Below, piece after piece: positions 7,053-17,200 of a stretch of 61,091 nucleotides of DNA. A program made the translations under genes and the position numbers. Source of the DNA: Bacteroidales bacterium. Its GTDB lineage: Bacteria > Bacteroidota > Bacteroidia > Bacteroidales > UBA932. Each line of letters opens with the position of its first letter. The first letter of the stretch is position 1. The stretch is taken from the NCBI GenBank assembly GCA_017546585.1, contig JAFYWC010000117.1, positions 1 through 61,091 of the forward strand, given 5' to 3'. A model generated the notes under the pieces. That model worked only from the letters and a program-made list of their open reading frames with translations. It made no database searches and was not told the origin of the DNA.

Positions 7053-9923
7053 TTATTTAGTGAGGAGGCGGAACTCTCCCTGCTTGAGGGTGATCGAGCC
7101 AGAGGCTGTACCTCCGTTGATCTCGTCAGTCCAGGTACCCGACGGAAGGGTATATGACTGGGTTGTCTTCGAGAAGTTTCCTACCACGTGGAAAGTGTTG
7201 CCGTCCACCGAGCAGGTGATCTTCTTGATCTCGCCTGTAGGAGTCCACTCGAACTTTGCATCCTTGTCGAAGTAGCGAGGATTCTCCTTGCGGAACTTCA
7301 GGAGGGCAGCATAAGTGTCGTAAAGAGCCTTACGTGCAGGAACTGCGAGATACTCGTCTGTCACTACCGGCTTCTCACCTGTACGGCCGTTATGCTCGAT
7401 TGTATAATCGTAACCGATCTCACCGAACTGCCAGATCATCTTAGGACCAGGAACTGTGAGGAAGAATGCTGCAGAAGCACCTGCACGACGCATTGCAACT
7501 GTAAGAGCATCCTCTGCAGGACCACTGCCACCGCCTACTGAAGGGTCTGCAGGACGCTGGCCTGAATTCATAACCCATACTGTCTCTGCATCAACACTGA
7601 AATAGAAGTCGTATGTGCCTGCGTTTGCGATATACATATCCTTTGAGCCGTTGCCGTTTGTCATCTTGTAGCCCTGGCCGATTGTAAGCTTGTAGTTGTC
7701 TGAAGAAGCACCGTAGTTGAATGCATCATTCCACTCGCCTGCCTTACGGATCTTGAAGCGGTCGTTAGCCTTCACCGAAACATTCTTCACTGAGAAGAAC
7801 ACACCGTCCTTTGACATAATCTTGTCGTTGTTCCAGTCGTCACCGAGACCGATCACACCCCAGGTAACCGAAGACGCATCAGCACCTGCGCCGTAGCAGA
7901 GACGCTCCTCGTCGTGGCTCTCCATATATCCCACATAACCTCCGAAAGGCTTTGTAGAATACATATTGCCGAAGTTTCCGGTACCTCCGCTCACAGCAGA
8001 ACGGTACTCGTGGTTCACGTTTCTCCAAAGCTGCATTCCGTGGTTTGCGAGGACTTCCTCCTCATCCCAGTCGGAGAGGTGCTCGAAGATTACCACAGCA
8101 TTGTCGTTCACTGACCAGATGTGATCCGCATATCCCTTGAGGATATCTACACGAGACTGGTCATAACGTCCCCAGGCTCCGACATCAGGATCTGTCATAT
8201 TCTGAGTGAATCCCTTTGTAAGGTCGAAACGGAATCCGTCCACATCATACTCAGTAAGGAGATACTCAAGGCTGCGCTTCACGTGCTCCTTCACCATCGC
8301 ATTCTCGTGGTTCATATCGTGATATACATTGTACGGATGGGTCGGATACTCGTTGAACCAAGGGTTGTTTGACGCAGTTCTGTCTCCTGCCCACCAGAGC
8401 TTTGCCCAAGGGTGTGAACCTGTAGCGTGGTTATACACAACGTCAACGATCACTGCAAGGCCACGTCTGTGGCACTCGTCGATGAACTCCTTGTATTGTT
8501 CGCGTGTACCATAATACTTGTCGAGAGCAAACCAGTGGTTAGGGTTGTAACCCCAGCTGAGGTTGCCGTCGAACTCCTGGATAGGCATAAGCTGAACCGC
8601 TGTCACACCGAGGTTCTCGATGTAGTCAAGCTCAGCCATAGCGCCTGCGATGTTCTGACTCTTTGTGAAGTCGCGGAAAAGCATCTCATAGATCACGAGG
8701 TCGTTCTTGTCCTCGACCTTGAAGTCAGAGTGCTTCCAGTTGTATGCTGGCCTGTTGATCTGGAATGCAGAAACAAGCTGCTTCGCTCCCTCCGGGAACG
8801 CAGGTACACCCTGGATATACTGGTCGTTCCACTCGTCATATACGATCTCTGTATAAGGATCACTTGCATAGATGTCACTGCCGGAACCAGTTCCAAGACG
8901 GTACTGGAAACGATACTCCTTGTCCGCATCGAAACCGTCGAGGGTGATCCACCACTTGCCTGTTGTAGGATCATAGTACATAGATCCCTCAGGTACTCTT
9001 GTCCAGTTGTTCCAGTCACCTACGATGAAGCAGTAGTTGTGGCGCTGTCCTGCTGTGTCCATATCGTGGAAGACGAATGTCACCGAACCGTCAGCATTGT
9101 AGTTGATGCCGTCCTTTGCTCCCTCAGGAAGTCTCTTTGTCTGGATCGCACCCGGATCGAACACCTCCGCCTGATACTTGTCATCCTGTACCGAGCAGAA
9201 CTGGTCGCTGTCGTGGCTCTTTGTATTTCCGTCGCCTGTTCTTACGATGAGGGCAATCTTGGTGAGAGGAGTCTCACCGCTGCCGAAATACTCACGGATT
9301 GAAGGCTCCATCTTGAACTCCCAGTGGTTGTCTGCAACCTTCTTGAAGTGAGTCTTCTCCTCTGTTGTGCCCCAGTCTGTAGGAACGAACTTCCACTCGC
9401 CGTCAACCACTACTCCGAAATGGCCGTAAAGCTCACCTGAATAGTTGTAGAGGGCATTGTCGGAAGCAGGCTTGAATACGATTGTACAAGGCTTGTCCGC
9501 ATTAGGATATGCAGGATCCACAGTGATTCCCGAAGCAGGATCCGGAGCAACGGCATCTGCCGGAGGAGTAACGATCTCCTCTGCACTGCCGGCCGCCTGT
9601 CTTACAGTAACCTCGATCGACTGACCGGAGCTGCTGAATGTGATCTTGCCTGAACGCTCCTGCGGAGAGTTTGCTGTCACATTGACCTCCACATTGCCGG
9701 AAGTCTTGCCGATGGTCTTGGATGTAGAAAGCCAAGAAGTTGCGGATGCTTCCACCTTAAGAACCCAGGTGGTACCCTCGCCTACAGTCACTGAAACAGT
9801 CTGTGAACCGGCGTCACCGCTGAACTCCAACGCAGTCGGAGTCACTGCGAACTGTCTAAGTTCCTTGTTACATCCCACGGCGATAAGAGCCATGGTCATA
9901 ATTGCAAAAAGAATTCTTTTCAT
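7053..9923 (-). CDS. Surface alpha-amylase lipoprotein, BACON-CBM-GH13 with inserted binding module (SusG-like)
   Basis: Lipoprotein (lipobox ALIAVGC, Cys18) that hydrolyses alpha-1,4 bonds of starch, filling the role of SusG. Domains in order: BACON (about 25-110, ending EVTVRQAAGS), a linker, an Ig/CBM-like domain (about 125-270), a second CBM48-like domain (NYCFIVGDWNNW, about 290-390), then the GH13 barrel from about 405. Catalytic residues are the Asp of GFRFDLTKG (about 561), the Glu of VIFEHLSDW (about 611) and the Asp of ESHDEER (about 670). Residues 684-800 interrupt the end of the barrel and resemble the SusE/F binding repeats encoded next door (WGVIG...WNN, KFRIRK-like core, DFYFSVDAETVWVMNSG). 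The only CATG seen in the window lies in its signal peptide codons. The family is certain; surface display is inferred. Confidence 0.93.
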   Translation of the reverse strand: MKRILFAIMTMALIAVGCNKELRQFAVTPTALEFSGDAGSQTVSVTVGEGTTWVLKVEASATSWLSTSKTIGKTSGNVEVNVTANSPQERSGKITFSSSGQSIEVTVRQAAGSAEEIVTPPADAVAPDPASGITVDPAYPNADKPCTIVFKPASDNALYNYSGELYGHFGVVVDGEWKFVPTDWGTTEEKTHFKKVADNHWEFKMEPSIREYFGSGETPLTKIALIVRTGDGNTKSHDSDQFCSVQDDKYQAEVFDPGAIQTKRLPEGAKDGINYNADGSVTFVFHDMDTAGQRHNYCFIVGDWNNWTRVPEGSMYYDPTTGKWWITLDGFDADKEYRFQYRLGTGSGSDIYASDPYTEIVYDEWNDQYIQGVPAFPEGAKQLVSAFQINRPAYNWKHSDFKVEDKNDLVIYEMLFRDFTKSQNIAGAMAELDYIENLGVTAVQLMPIQEFDGNLSWGYNPNHWFALDKYYGTREQYKEFIDECHRRGLAVIVDVVYNHATGSHPWAKLWWAGDRTASNNPWFNEYPTHPYNVYHDMNHENAMVKEHVKRSLEYLLTEYDVDGFRFDLTKGFTQNMTDPDVGAWGRYDQSRVDILKGYADHIWSVNDNAVVIFEHLSDWDEEEVLANHGMQLWRNVNHEYRSAVSGGTGNFGNMYSTKPFGGYVGYMESHDEERLCYGAGADASSVTWGVIGLGDDWNNDKIMSKDGVFFSVKNVSVKANDRFKIRKAGEWNDAFNYGASSDNYKLTIGQGYKMTNGNGSKDMYIANAGTYDFYFSVDAETVWVMNSGQRPADPSVGGGSGPAEDALTVAMRRAGASAAFFLTVPGPKMIWQFGEIGYDYTIEHNGRTGEKPVVTDEYLAVPARKALYDTYAALLKFRKENPRYFDKDAKFEWTPTGEIKKITCSVDGNTFHVVGNFSKTTQSYTLPSGTWTDEINGGTASGSITLKQGEFRLLTK

Positions 9924-9950
9924 TATATACTATATTCAATATTATTCATA

Positions 9951-10047
9951 AGATTGCCACGCTTCGCTCGCAATGACGTTGTGGCAGACGTCAAGCCCGA
10001 CTTGATCGGGCATCTTAGAAACCGGCGGTCCGGTCAGGGGCCGCCGG
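9951..10047. repeat. REP unit plus two more hairpins in the operon gap
   Basis: Three structures fill the 145-bp gap between the SusE/F-like gene and the amylase gene. The first is a single REP unit from AGATTGCCAC to GCAATGACGT (9951-9979). The second is GCCCGA/TCGGGC with a 5-bp loop (9995-10011). The third is CCGGCGG/CCGCCGG with a 12-bp loop (10022-10047). They could block 3'-to-5' decay or attenuate read-through, letting the binding protein and enzyme be made at different levels. Confidence 0.75.
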
Positions 10048-10068
10048 CTTATATAAAGACAAATCAGA

Positions 10069-12633
10069 TTACATTGCGATTGCCTGTGACACCACTGTCA
10101 CTGGGCTTGCAGCAACTGTTGCCGGATGGTTCTCGATATAGAAATCGTAGCAGTCGAATGTACAAGTTGTCTCAGTAAGGTCATAGTATGAGATGTACAT
10201 ATCCGAACGTACGAGCTCACCTGTCACGTAGTCAGCAGAGTAAAGCCAGATCTTACCTGAAGTAGCGTCTGTCTCCTCAACCTCATAGTAACCCTCAATC
10301 TGAGCATACCACATATCAACTCCGAAGAGAGGCATATAGTTGATAGCTGCCATACAGTAGTTCTCGATAGTGACACCGAGGTCGATCACTGCCTCCATAG
10401 AGTCCATACCGTACTGCCAAGCCATACCCTTCCAGTCGAAGATCCACTGCTTTCCTGCTACAGAGAATGAGCCTGCAGCTGCCTCAGAAGCGAATACAAC
10501 CTTTACATCAGAGTGGTTGCTTCCGTCCCAAGCGAAAGTGATTGTAGCTGTATAAGTACCTGCCTCGTCAGCAACGAAGTTGTCAGAACCTGAAACCTTG
10601 AGACCCTCTACAGTTGCACCGCCTACGCCGATCCACTGTCCGTTGATACGAACCTTGAACTCGTCGCCTGCAGCAACTGCGAAGTTCTTGAGCTGGAACT
10701 CATATGTACCTGAGAAAGTCTTCTCGTCTGTAACGTTCTTGCTTACGAAAGCTGCTCTGTCGTTTGCATCGAATGAAGGATCATCCCAACCGATTGCACC
10801 ACCTGAGAAACCTACTACGAATGACTCTGCAGAAGGGTCAGTGTAAACCTTCTGTGCTGCACCTGCATCAGCAGGAGTCTTGCCAGGAGTCATTACATAG
10901 AATGCAGAGAGGTCATTTGCGAGGTATACATCGAATGAACCGCCCTCAGCGATAGATGAGTTCTGCTTTCCGCCTGTACCGTCGATGAGATCGAGCTTAG
11001 CGTCGATAGTGATCTGGCCCTCATAAGTGAGCTCTACACCCCAAGCTTCGCCCTTTCTGAACTTGAACTGGTCACCGGCTGCGAACTGTACACCCTTAGC
11101 AACGCTGTAGTCACCTGAAACGTAGAGAACCACGTTGTTTGACCAGTTGTTACAAGCTGCAAGTGATCCGATAAGGCCCCACTCAGCAGCTACAGGAGCC
11201 TCAGCTCCACCAGGGTAAGAACCGTCGTTGATGAACCAAGCCTTAGCATTTACTGGATCGAGGTATACATCGTATGTACCTGCAGGTACGTTGATGTTCG
11301 CACCGTCCTGTGCAAGAGCGATCTCAGCGTTTGCTGCAAACTCAGCGCCCTCTGCATAACCGAAGTTCACACCCCAGTCAGCATCCTTACGGAACTTGAG
11401 CTCACCCTCGAGCTCAGCGCCCTTCACAACATAGTAGTCACCCTCAGCAGTAAGAGCGAGGTCACCGCCCCAGCCGTTGAATCCGCCGATGAGACCCCAG
11501 CCCTGGAATGGCTCTGGTTCTGGCTCCGGCTCTGGAGTAGTTGTACCGCCAACAGGCTCATCCTTGCCGAACATACCCTTGTTGAGCTCGAATGTCATTT
11601 CAGCCTTGTTGTTCATATTAACGTATACACGGTAGTTACCTGCAGTAACAGGGATATTGTCAGCACCAGCCTCGAGAACGCCGTCCTTCACACCCCAGTT
11701 GACATCCCAACCTGCGTCTGCACGGAACTTGAAGCCTCCGTCTGCAGGGAACTCAACGTCAGCGTAGAAGCGCTGCTTAGCCTCGTTGAATGACATTACC
11801 ACGTCAGCACCCCAACCGTTGAAGTCACCGATCACACCGAGCTGATCGAATGAGAAGTCAGCAGTAAGAGTGAGTGCACGGTCGAATGTAAGGTGATAGT
11901 AACGCTTAGCCTGGTAAACGTTGATGTTGTCACCGCCACCTGCTACGAGAGTGATAGTCTTGGACTCAGCATCGTGTGGACCGCTCATAGAGTGCTCGTC
12001 CTTACCCCACGCACCGCCAGTGATCTTGAACTCGTTGGAAGCGTGATCCTCACCGAAGTCAACGATACCCTGGTAAACAGCGTCAGTAGCCTCGAAGTCG
12101 AAGAGGTACTGGTTCTTGTCGTGTGACCAGCCGTTGTATGAACCTACAACGAAGAGCTTAGCATACTGCTTCTCAGCTGCAGTCACCTTGCAGGCTACTG
12201 CGATAGAGTTTGAGTATACAGGAGCATACTCGCCGATCTTTGCGCTGACAGTGAAGAGGACATCCTCCTCAACGCCGTCGTTGAGCTTGAGGTCGTTGAA
12301 GAGAATACCGTTGAGAGTCTCGTAATCAACCTCAGCAGTAGTATTTGTAAGACCTGAAGTGATGGAAACAGTTGTCTCCGGAGCCGCAGCGGTAGCAGCG
12401 AGGAGAGAGTAGTTTACCTGAGTAGCTACACCGAAATCGGCAGCAGACCAACTGAAGGCAACCTTACCGTCCACCATATTGGTAGGTGTGATCTCGATAG
12501 GTCCCTCAACAGCCTCGAGAACAGGAGCCACGACATCCTCTGGAGCCGCGATCATATTCATCTCTGGCTGGTAGCAGCCTGCGAGCATAGCGACCGCAGC
12601 TGCCATCGAAAAGAAATATTTTGTGATTTTCAT
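10069..12633 (-). CDS. SusE/SusF-like starch-binding outer-membrane lipoprotein with about five binding modules
   Basis: Surface starch-binding lipoprotein of 854 residues (lipobox AMLAGC, Cys20). After an N-terminal SusE-type Ig domain (about 25-150) come tandem starch-binding modules, each opening with a related motif: VVGSYNGW, VIGDFNGW, LIGGFNGW, LIGSLAACNNW, then a divergent VVGFSGGAIGW. They carry the aromatic and KFRK-type core strands typical of SusE/F. A Pro/Glu linker (PEPEPEPEP) separates modules two and three. The last 140 or so residues, from AGSFSVAGKQWIFDWKG, form a separate domain that I do not recognise. The length is well above SusE or SusF (about 400-500), consistent with a merged and extended version of both. 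It lies 21 bp after susD. It has no enzymatic motif. Confidence 0.93.
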   Translation of the reverse strand: MKITKYFFSMAAAVAMLAGCYQPEMNMIAAPEDVVAPVLEAVEGPIEITPTNMVDGKVAFSWSAADFGVATQVNYSLLAATAAAPETTVSITSGLTNTTAEVDYETLNGILFNDLKLNDGVEEDVLFTVSAKIGEYAPVYSNSIAVACKVTAAEKQYAKLFVVGSYNGWSHDKNQYLFDFEATDAVYQGIVDFGEDHASNEFKITGGAWGKDEHSMSGPHDAESKTITLVAGGGDNINVYQAKRYYHLTFDRALTLTADFSFDQLGVIGDFNGWGADVVMSFNEAKQRFYADVEFPADGGFKFRADAGWDVNWGVKDGVLEAGADNIPVTAGNYRVYVNMNNKAEMTFELNKGMFGKDEPVGGTTTPEPEPEPEPFQGWGLIGGFNGWGGDLALTAEGDYYVVKGAELEGELKFRKDADWGVNFGYAEGAEFAANAEIALAQDGANINVPAGTYDVYLDPVNAKAWFINDGSYPGGAEAPVAAEWGLIGSLAACNNWSNNVVLYVSGDYSVAKGVQFAAGDQFKFRKGEAWGVELTYEGQITIDAKLDLIDGTGGKQNSSIAEGGSFDVYLANDLSAFYVMTPGKTPADAGAAQKVYTDPSAESFVVGFSGGAIGWDDPSFDANDRAAFVSKNVTDEKTFSGTYEFQLKNFAVAAGDEFKVRINGQWIGVGGATVEGLKVSGSDNFVADEAGTYTATITFAWDGSNHSDVKVVFASEAAAGSFSVAGKQWIFDWKGMAWQYGMDSMEAVIDLGVTIENYCMAAINYMPLFGVDMWYAQIEGYYEVEETDATSGKIWLYSADYVTGELVRSDMYISYYDLTETTCTFDCYDFYIENHPATVAASPVTVVSQAIAM

Positions 12634-12654
12634 ATTCTTTGAACTGTTTTATGA

Positions 12655-14286
12655 CTATCTCGCGTAACCAGGGTTCTGCTGGAGATCAAGGTTTGTAGCA
12701 AGCTCAGTCGATGGAACAGGGAATACATTGAAGTGTGTAGGAAGATCCTGACCCTTGAAGTTACCGCCCTTGTAAGTCCAGTTGTAACCACTGATCCACT
12801 TGCCGAAACGGATAAGGTCTGTACGACGGTGTGCCTCCCACATAAGCTCGCGGGCACGCTCCTCGAAGAGGAACTCCTCAGTGATCGCTGCTGGAGCAGC
12901 AACACCGGCACGCTCAGCAAGAGCAGCCACCTGTGCAGAAGCGTCGCCACCTGCGTGCATACAAGCCTCAGCATAGATGAGGTGGATCTCACCGAGACGG
13001 ATGAGAGGCCAGTCGATGTCAGCGTTGTTCTTTGTTGCAGCAGTTGCAGCATACTCTACAGCATCCATATCGTGAGGAACGTTGTTGAACTTGATGCAAG
13101 ACCAACCGTTGAGGAATGTGTTGAGGTTGTTCTCCATAGACTCTGTACGGCCCTTGATGTAGAAGTAGTCGGCACGTTTGTCAGTATTGGTGTACTCACC
13201 AGTCTCGTAGTCAGGGTTCTTTACGTCAGTGAAGAACTTCGCAACATACTCGTAAGGAACACGGTTACCTGCCCAACCACCGTTGATACCGATGATGTTC
13301 ACAGCGCCGTCGTCACCTGAGAGAGTAGAGAGAGTGAGGTAAGTTGTACCGCCGTATGACTGAGTGTTCTCAGCATCGTATGAAGCAGCGAAAAGGAACT
13401 CGCCCATTGCATCCGGATTCTCACCGTTGTCACCGCGGAAAAGCTCTGCGTGAGTAGGAGCAAGCTTGTAGCCAAGACGGTAGATATCCTCACAAGCCTT
13501 CTTAGCCTCTGCCCACATTGCAGTACCGGTATAAACCTTAGCGTTGAGATAAACACGAGCAAGGAGACCAAGGCAAGAGCCCTTGTCAGCACGTGGATAG
13601 TTTGACTGTGCTGCAGGCATTGCGCTGCCCTCTGAAGCAAGGTCAGTGAGCTCGCTTACGATGAAGTTGAAGATCTCTGTTGCAGAAGCCTGAGGAGGAT
13701 TGTAGCCGCCACCGAACTGAGTGTTCTCAGTTGAGAAAGGAACCTGTCCGAAAGTATCCATAGCAGCCCAATAGAAGAATGCACGGAGGAAACGTGCCTC
13801 TGCACGATACTCCTGCACCTTAGCCTTTACAGCATCAGAACAGCCTCTTGTAGAAAGGTTGGCGTCAGATGTCTGACGGAGATACTCATTTACATAAGTG
13901 ATACCCTGGAGAGTACGTACGTATACTGCGTAAACAGCGTCGTTGAGGACGTCACCCTTCCAAGTATTGTTGTTGAGGTCGTTTACCCAAGCGTCACCCC
14001 AAGCACACTTTGCAGCGTCTGCGGTAACCTCCTGAGTCGACCAGAATGCGCGGATGAACTCCGATGCACCACCGTCAGCAACCTCAAGGTCCTGAGTATT
14101 GTTAGATACAAGCTGGAAATAGATCTTGGCAAGACCCTGCACATAGCCTGCCTCATCAGCACCGTAAGCGGTCTCTGAAGTCACATCGGTAGGATTCAAC
14201 GGAACAGTGTTGAGGTCACCGACGCAAGCTGTGAGCATTGCAGCAGCTGCAACTGCGGAAAATATTTTCTTGAAATTCATTTTCAT
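12655..14286 (-). CDS. susD: SusD-like starch-binding outer-membrane lipoprotein (first pair)
   Basis: SusD-family lipoprotein of 543 residues with lipobox AMLTAC. Family motifs include RTLQGITYVNEYLRQ, YRAEARFLRAFFYWAAMD, FLFEERARELMWEAHRRTDLIRFGKW and the ending LQQNPGYAR. It binds starch helices and acts as the lid on the preceding SusC. It begins only 12 bp after the SusC stop. That short gap carries a strong Shine-Dalgarno sequence, unusual for this phylum (see the separate entry). It shares extensive identity with the SusD at 2184-3812. The gene symbol follows the locus logic rather than proven orthology. Confidence 0.95.
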   Translation of the reverse strand: MKMNFKKIFSAVAAAAMLTACVGDLNTVPLNPTDVTSETAYGADEAGYVQGLAKIYFQLVSNNTQDLEVADGGASEFIRAFWSTQEVTADAAKCAWGDAWVNDLNNNTWKGDVLNDAVYAVYVRTLQGITYVNEYLRQTSDANLSTRGCSDAVKAKVQEYRAEARFLRAFFYWAAMDTFGQVPFSTENTQFGGGYNPPQASATEIFNFIVSELTDLASEGSAMPAAQSNYPRADKGSCLGLLARVYLNAKVYTGTAMWAEAKKACEDIYRLGYKLAPTHAELFRGDNGENPDAMGEFLFAASYDAENTQSYGGTTYLTLSTLSGDDGAVNIIGINGGWAGNRVPYEYVAKFFTDVKNPDYETGEYTNTDKRADYFYIKGRTESMENNLNTFLNGWSCIKFNNVPHDMDAVEYAATAATKNNADIDWPLIRLGEIHLIYAEACMHAGGDASAQVAALAERAGVAAPAAITEEFLFEERARELMWEAHRRTDLIRFGKWISGYNWTYKGGNFKGQDLPTHFNVFPVPSTELATNLDLQQNPGYAR

Positions 14287-14289
14287 ATT

Positions 14290-14295
14290 CCTCCT
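14290..14295 (-). promoter_or_regulatory. Strong Shine-Dalgarno AGGAGG before susD
   Basis: AGAGGAGG lies just upstream of the susD ATG (14286), entirely within the 12-bp gap after the susC stop. Most Bacteroidota genes lack a canonical Shine-Dalgarno site and most other starts here show none. This site fixes the start at 14286 and suggests elevated susD translation. Confidence 0.8.
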
Positions 14296-14298
14296 CTA

Positions 14299-17200
14299 TT
14301 AGAAGTTAACATTGAGACGGAGTGAGAAAGTACGAGGTCTTGGCCAGAAAGTTCTGTCAACACCGTCAGTGCTGTTAACCTCCGGATCAATTCCTGAGTA
14401 CTTGGTAAGAACGAATACGTTCTGGCAAGAAGCAGCGATGCGGATGTTGCCAGCCCAGTTGCCGATCTCCTTGAATGTGTATCCAAGGTTGATGTCGTCA
14501 AGACGGAAGAACGAAGCGTCCTCGAGATAGAAGTCTGAGTAGAACTGATAGTCACCGCTGATCTGGGTGAAGCCTGTTCTCTTGACTGCATTTGCGAAGT
14601 TAGGAAGGTTACCTGCGTTCACGTCGAAGTAAGCTGTAGAGTTGTTAGACGCGAAGTCGTTGAACACCTTGTAACCGAATGAACCGTGACCGTTGAAACC
14701 GAAGTCCCAGTTCTTGTAAGACAACTTCACATTGAGACCGTAGAAGAAGTCCGGATTAGCGTTACCTGCACAATACTTGTCGTCATTGTTGATCACGCCA
14801 TCCTCGTTGCGGTCAACGAAAGCATTCTGGATAGGCTTGCCGCTCTCATCATAAAGCTGCTGGAACACCCAGAATGAATATGGAGCGTAACCTACCTGAT
14901 GACGGCCGATGTAAGAACCTGTACCGTGTGAGATACCTGAAGTATTGATATAGTATCCGTCGATGTCAGTCGCGTTGAGCTTAGTGATCTTTGTATCTGA
15001 TACTGTACCGTTCACACCGATAGAGAGATGCCAATCGTTTGTCTGCACTGGGATGAAGTTGAATGCGAACTCGACACCCTTGTTCTGCATAGAACCTACG
15101 TTTGTAAGAACCTTGTTACCGAAGTTCGATCCCATTGGAGTCATAACCTCATTGAGGAGGTCGTTAGTGTTGCGGAGGTAAGCGTCAACGTTACCTGTGA
15201 TGCGGTCACCGAAGAAACCGAAGTCAACACCGACGTTGTAAGTAGTTGTAGTCTCCCACTTGATGTTAGGGTCATATGCTCCTGGAGTCCACATAAACTG
15301 GAAGCCGTTTGAACCCATATAATACTGCTTGTAAACATCAGTAGAGAGGCCGTAACGTGAAAGGTGAGCGTACTCGCCGATACCGTCCTGCTGACCTGTC
15401 ATACCTGCAGAGAGACGAACCTTCAACTGTGAAAGCTCCTTCACGTCCTTGAGGAAGTCCTCAGACTTTGCGTTCCAAGCGAATGCTCCTGAAGGGAAGA
15501 GACCCCAACGTGTAGCTGGAGAGAAGCGTGAAGAACCGTCGTTACGGAGAGAGAATGTGAAGAGGTACTTCGAAGCGATCGAGTAGTTGATACGACCGTA
15601 GAATGAAACGAGGTAGCTCTCCCACTGCCACTTAGGATAGCGGCCCTCAGCTGTCTCACCCTCGTTGAGCTTGATCTCGTCAGTCTCGTTGAAGTAAGAG
15701 ATGCTGCGGTTTGCACCGTAGAAGTGCTGCCAAGAGTAACCTGCCATCACGTCAAGGTTGTGGATGCCCCAAGTCTCGTTGTAGTTTGCGTAAGCCTCGA
15801 GAGCCGAGCTGCGGCGGAGCTGCCACTCCTTAGAGTACTGACCGATACCGCGGTTCTCAGTGTCAGACCAAGCCTGGTATGAACCTACTACTGAACCGTT
15901 CTTGTTGTTGTAGTCTGAAATATCAGTTGAAGCTGTCACATTGAGACGGAGAGACTCGAAGCCGTGTACCTTGTAGTCAACACCTGCACTTGCGATGAGA
16001 CGACGTGAAGAACCGTAGCTGATTCTGTCGTAAAGCTGTGACATAGGACCTACACCGAGGAGAGTGTTAGGAGTGAAGTTCTCGCCACGACCAGTACCGT
16101 AGTTGAAGTAACCGTTACAAGTGTCATAGTCGATAGAACCGTCCTCGTTGTAGAAGTATGGAGCCTGAGTAGGGTTGAAGAAGGCTGCGTTGCCTACAAC
16201 ACCGCTGTCAGCATAGTTCTGGTAAGTGTACACACCCTTTGCATTGAGGTTGAGGGTGAGGTGCTTGTCGAAGAAGTTTGGAGAAAGGGTGAGGTCGAGG
16301 GTACCCTTGTCATAAGTAGAACCCTTGAGTGTACCCATCTGGTCAGTGTAACCGAGAGATGCACGGTAAGGCATACGGTCAGAAACGTTTCCGCTCACGC
16401 TTACGTTGTGGTCGTGAGTGATGGCTGCCTGGAAGATGATGTCCTGGTAGTCAACGTTTGTATCCTTGCTGAGGCGTGATGCGATAGCCTTTCCTGCAGG
16501 AGTAGAAGTGTCGCCCATAAGCTGGTCGCCTTCCCAATAGATGCCGTATGTGTCCTTGATGAACTCACGGAACTCTGTAGGGTTCATAACCTGGAGCTTC
16601 TTTGAGTTCTGCTGAACGCTCACGCTACCGCTGTATGAAACCTGCGGCTTGTTGCCCTTACCCTTCTTTGTAGTGATGAGGATGACACCGTTTGATGCAC
16701 GTGAACCGTAGATCGCAGCTGAAGATGCGTCCTTGAGGACAGTGAATGACTCGATGTCGTTAGGGTTGATCATATCGAGTGGGTTAGACATACCGTAACC
16801 ACCCTCGCGAGCGATCGGAACACCGTCGATGACGATGAGAGGATCGTTTGATGCGTTGAGGGAAGCGGCACCACGGATACGGATTGTAGATCCTGAACCC
16901 GGACCACCGTCACCAGGAGTGATGAGGAGGCCTGGAACCTTACCCTTGAGCATATCCTGGGTTGAAACCATCGCACCGCGGTTGAGCTCCTCGCTCTTGA
17001 TTGCAGTGATGGAACCAGTCATATCCTCTTTCTTTACGGTACCGTAACCGATGACCACAACCTCATCGAGGAAAGTTGTATCCTCAGAGAGAGTCACAGT
17101 TGCCGGAAGCTGTGAGGCTACGAAAGTCTGTGTTGCATAACCGATGCAGCTTACTTCCACAACGGCATTTGCGCTTGAAACAGTAAGGACATAGTCGCCG

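Noticed and set aside
8427-9302. Long open frame on the plus strand, 291 codons
   Set aside because: It is antisense to the GH13 amylase, has no domain or signal, and arises from the strong codon bias of that gene. The same holds for 22484-23476 over malQ and 36159-37298 over the CotH gene.
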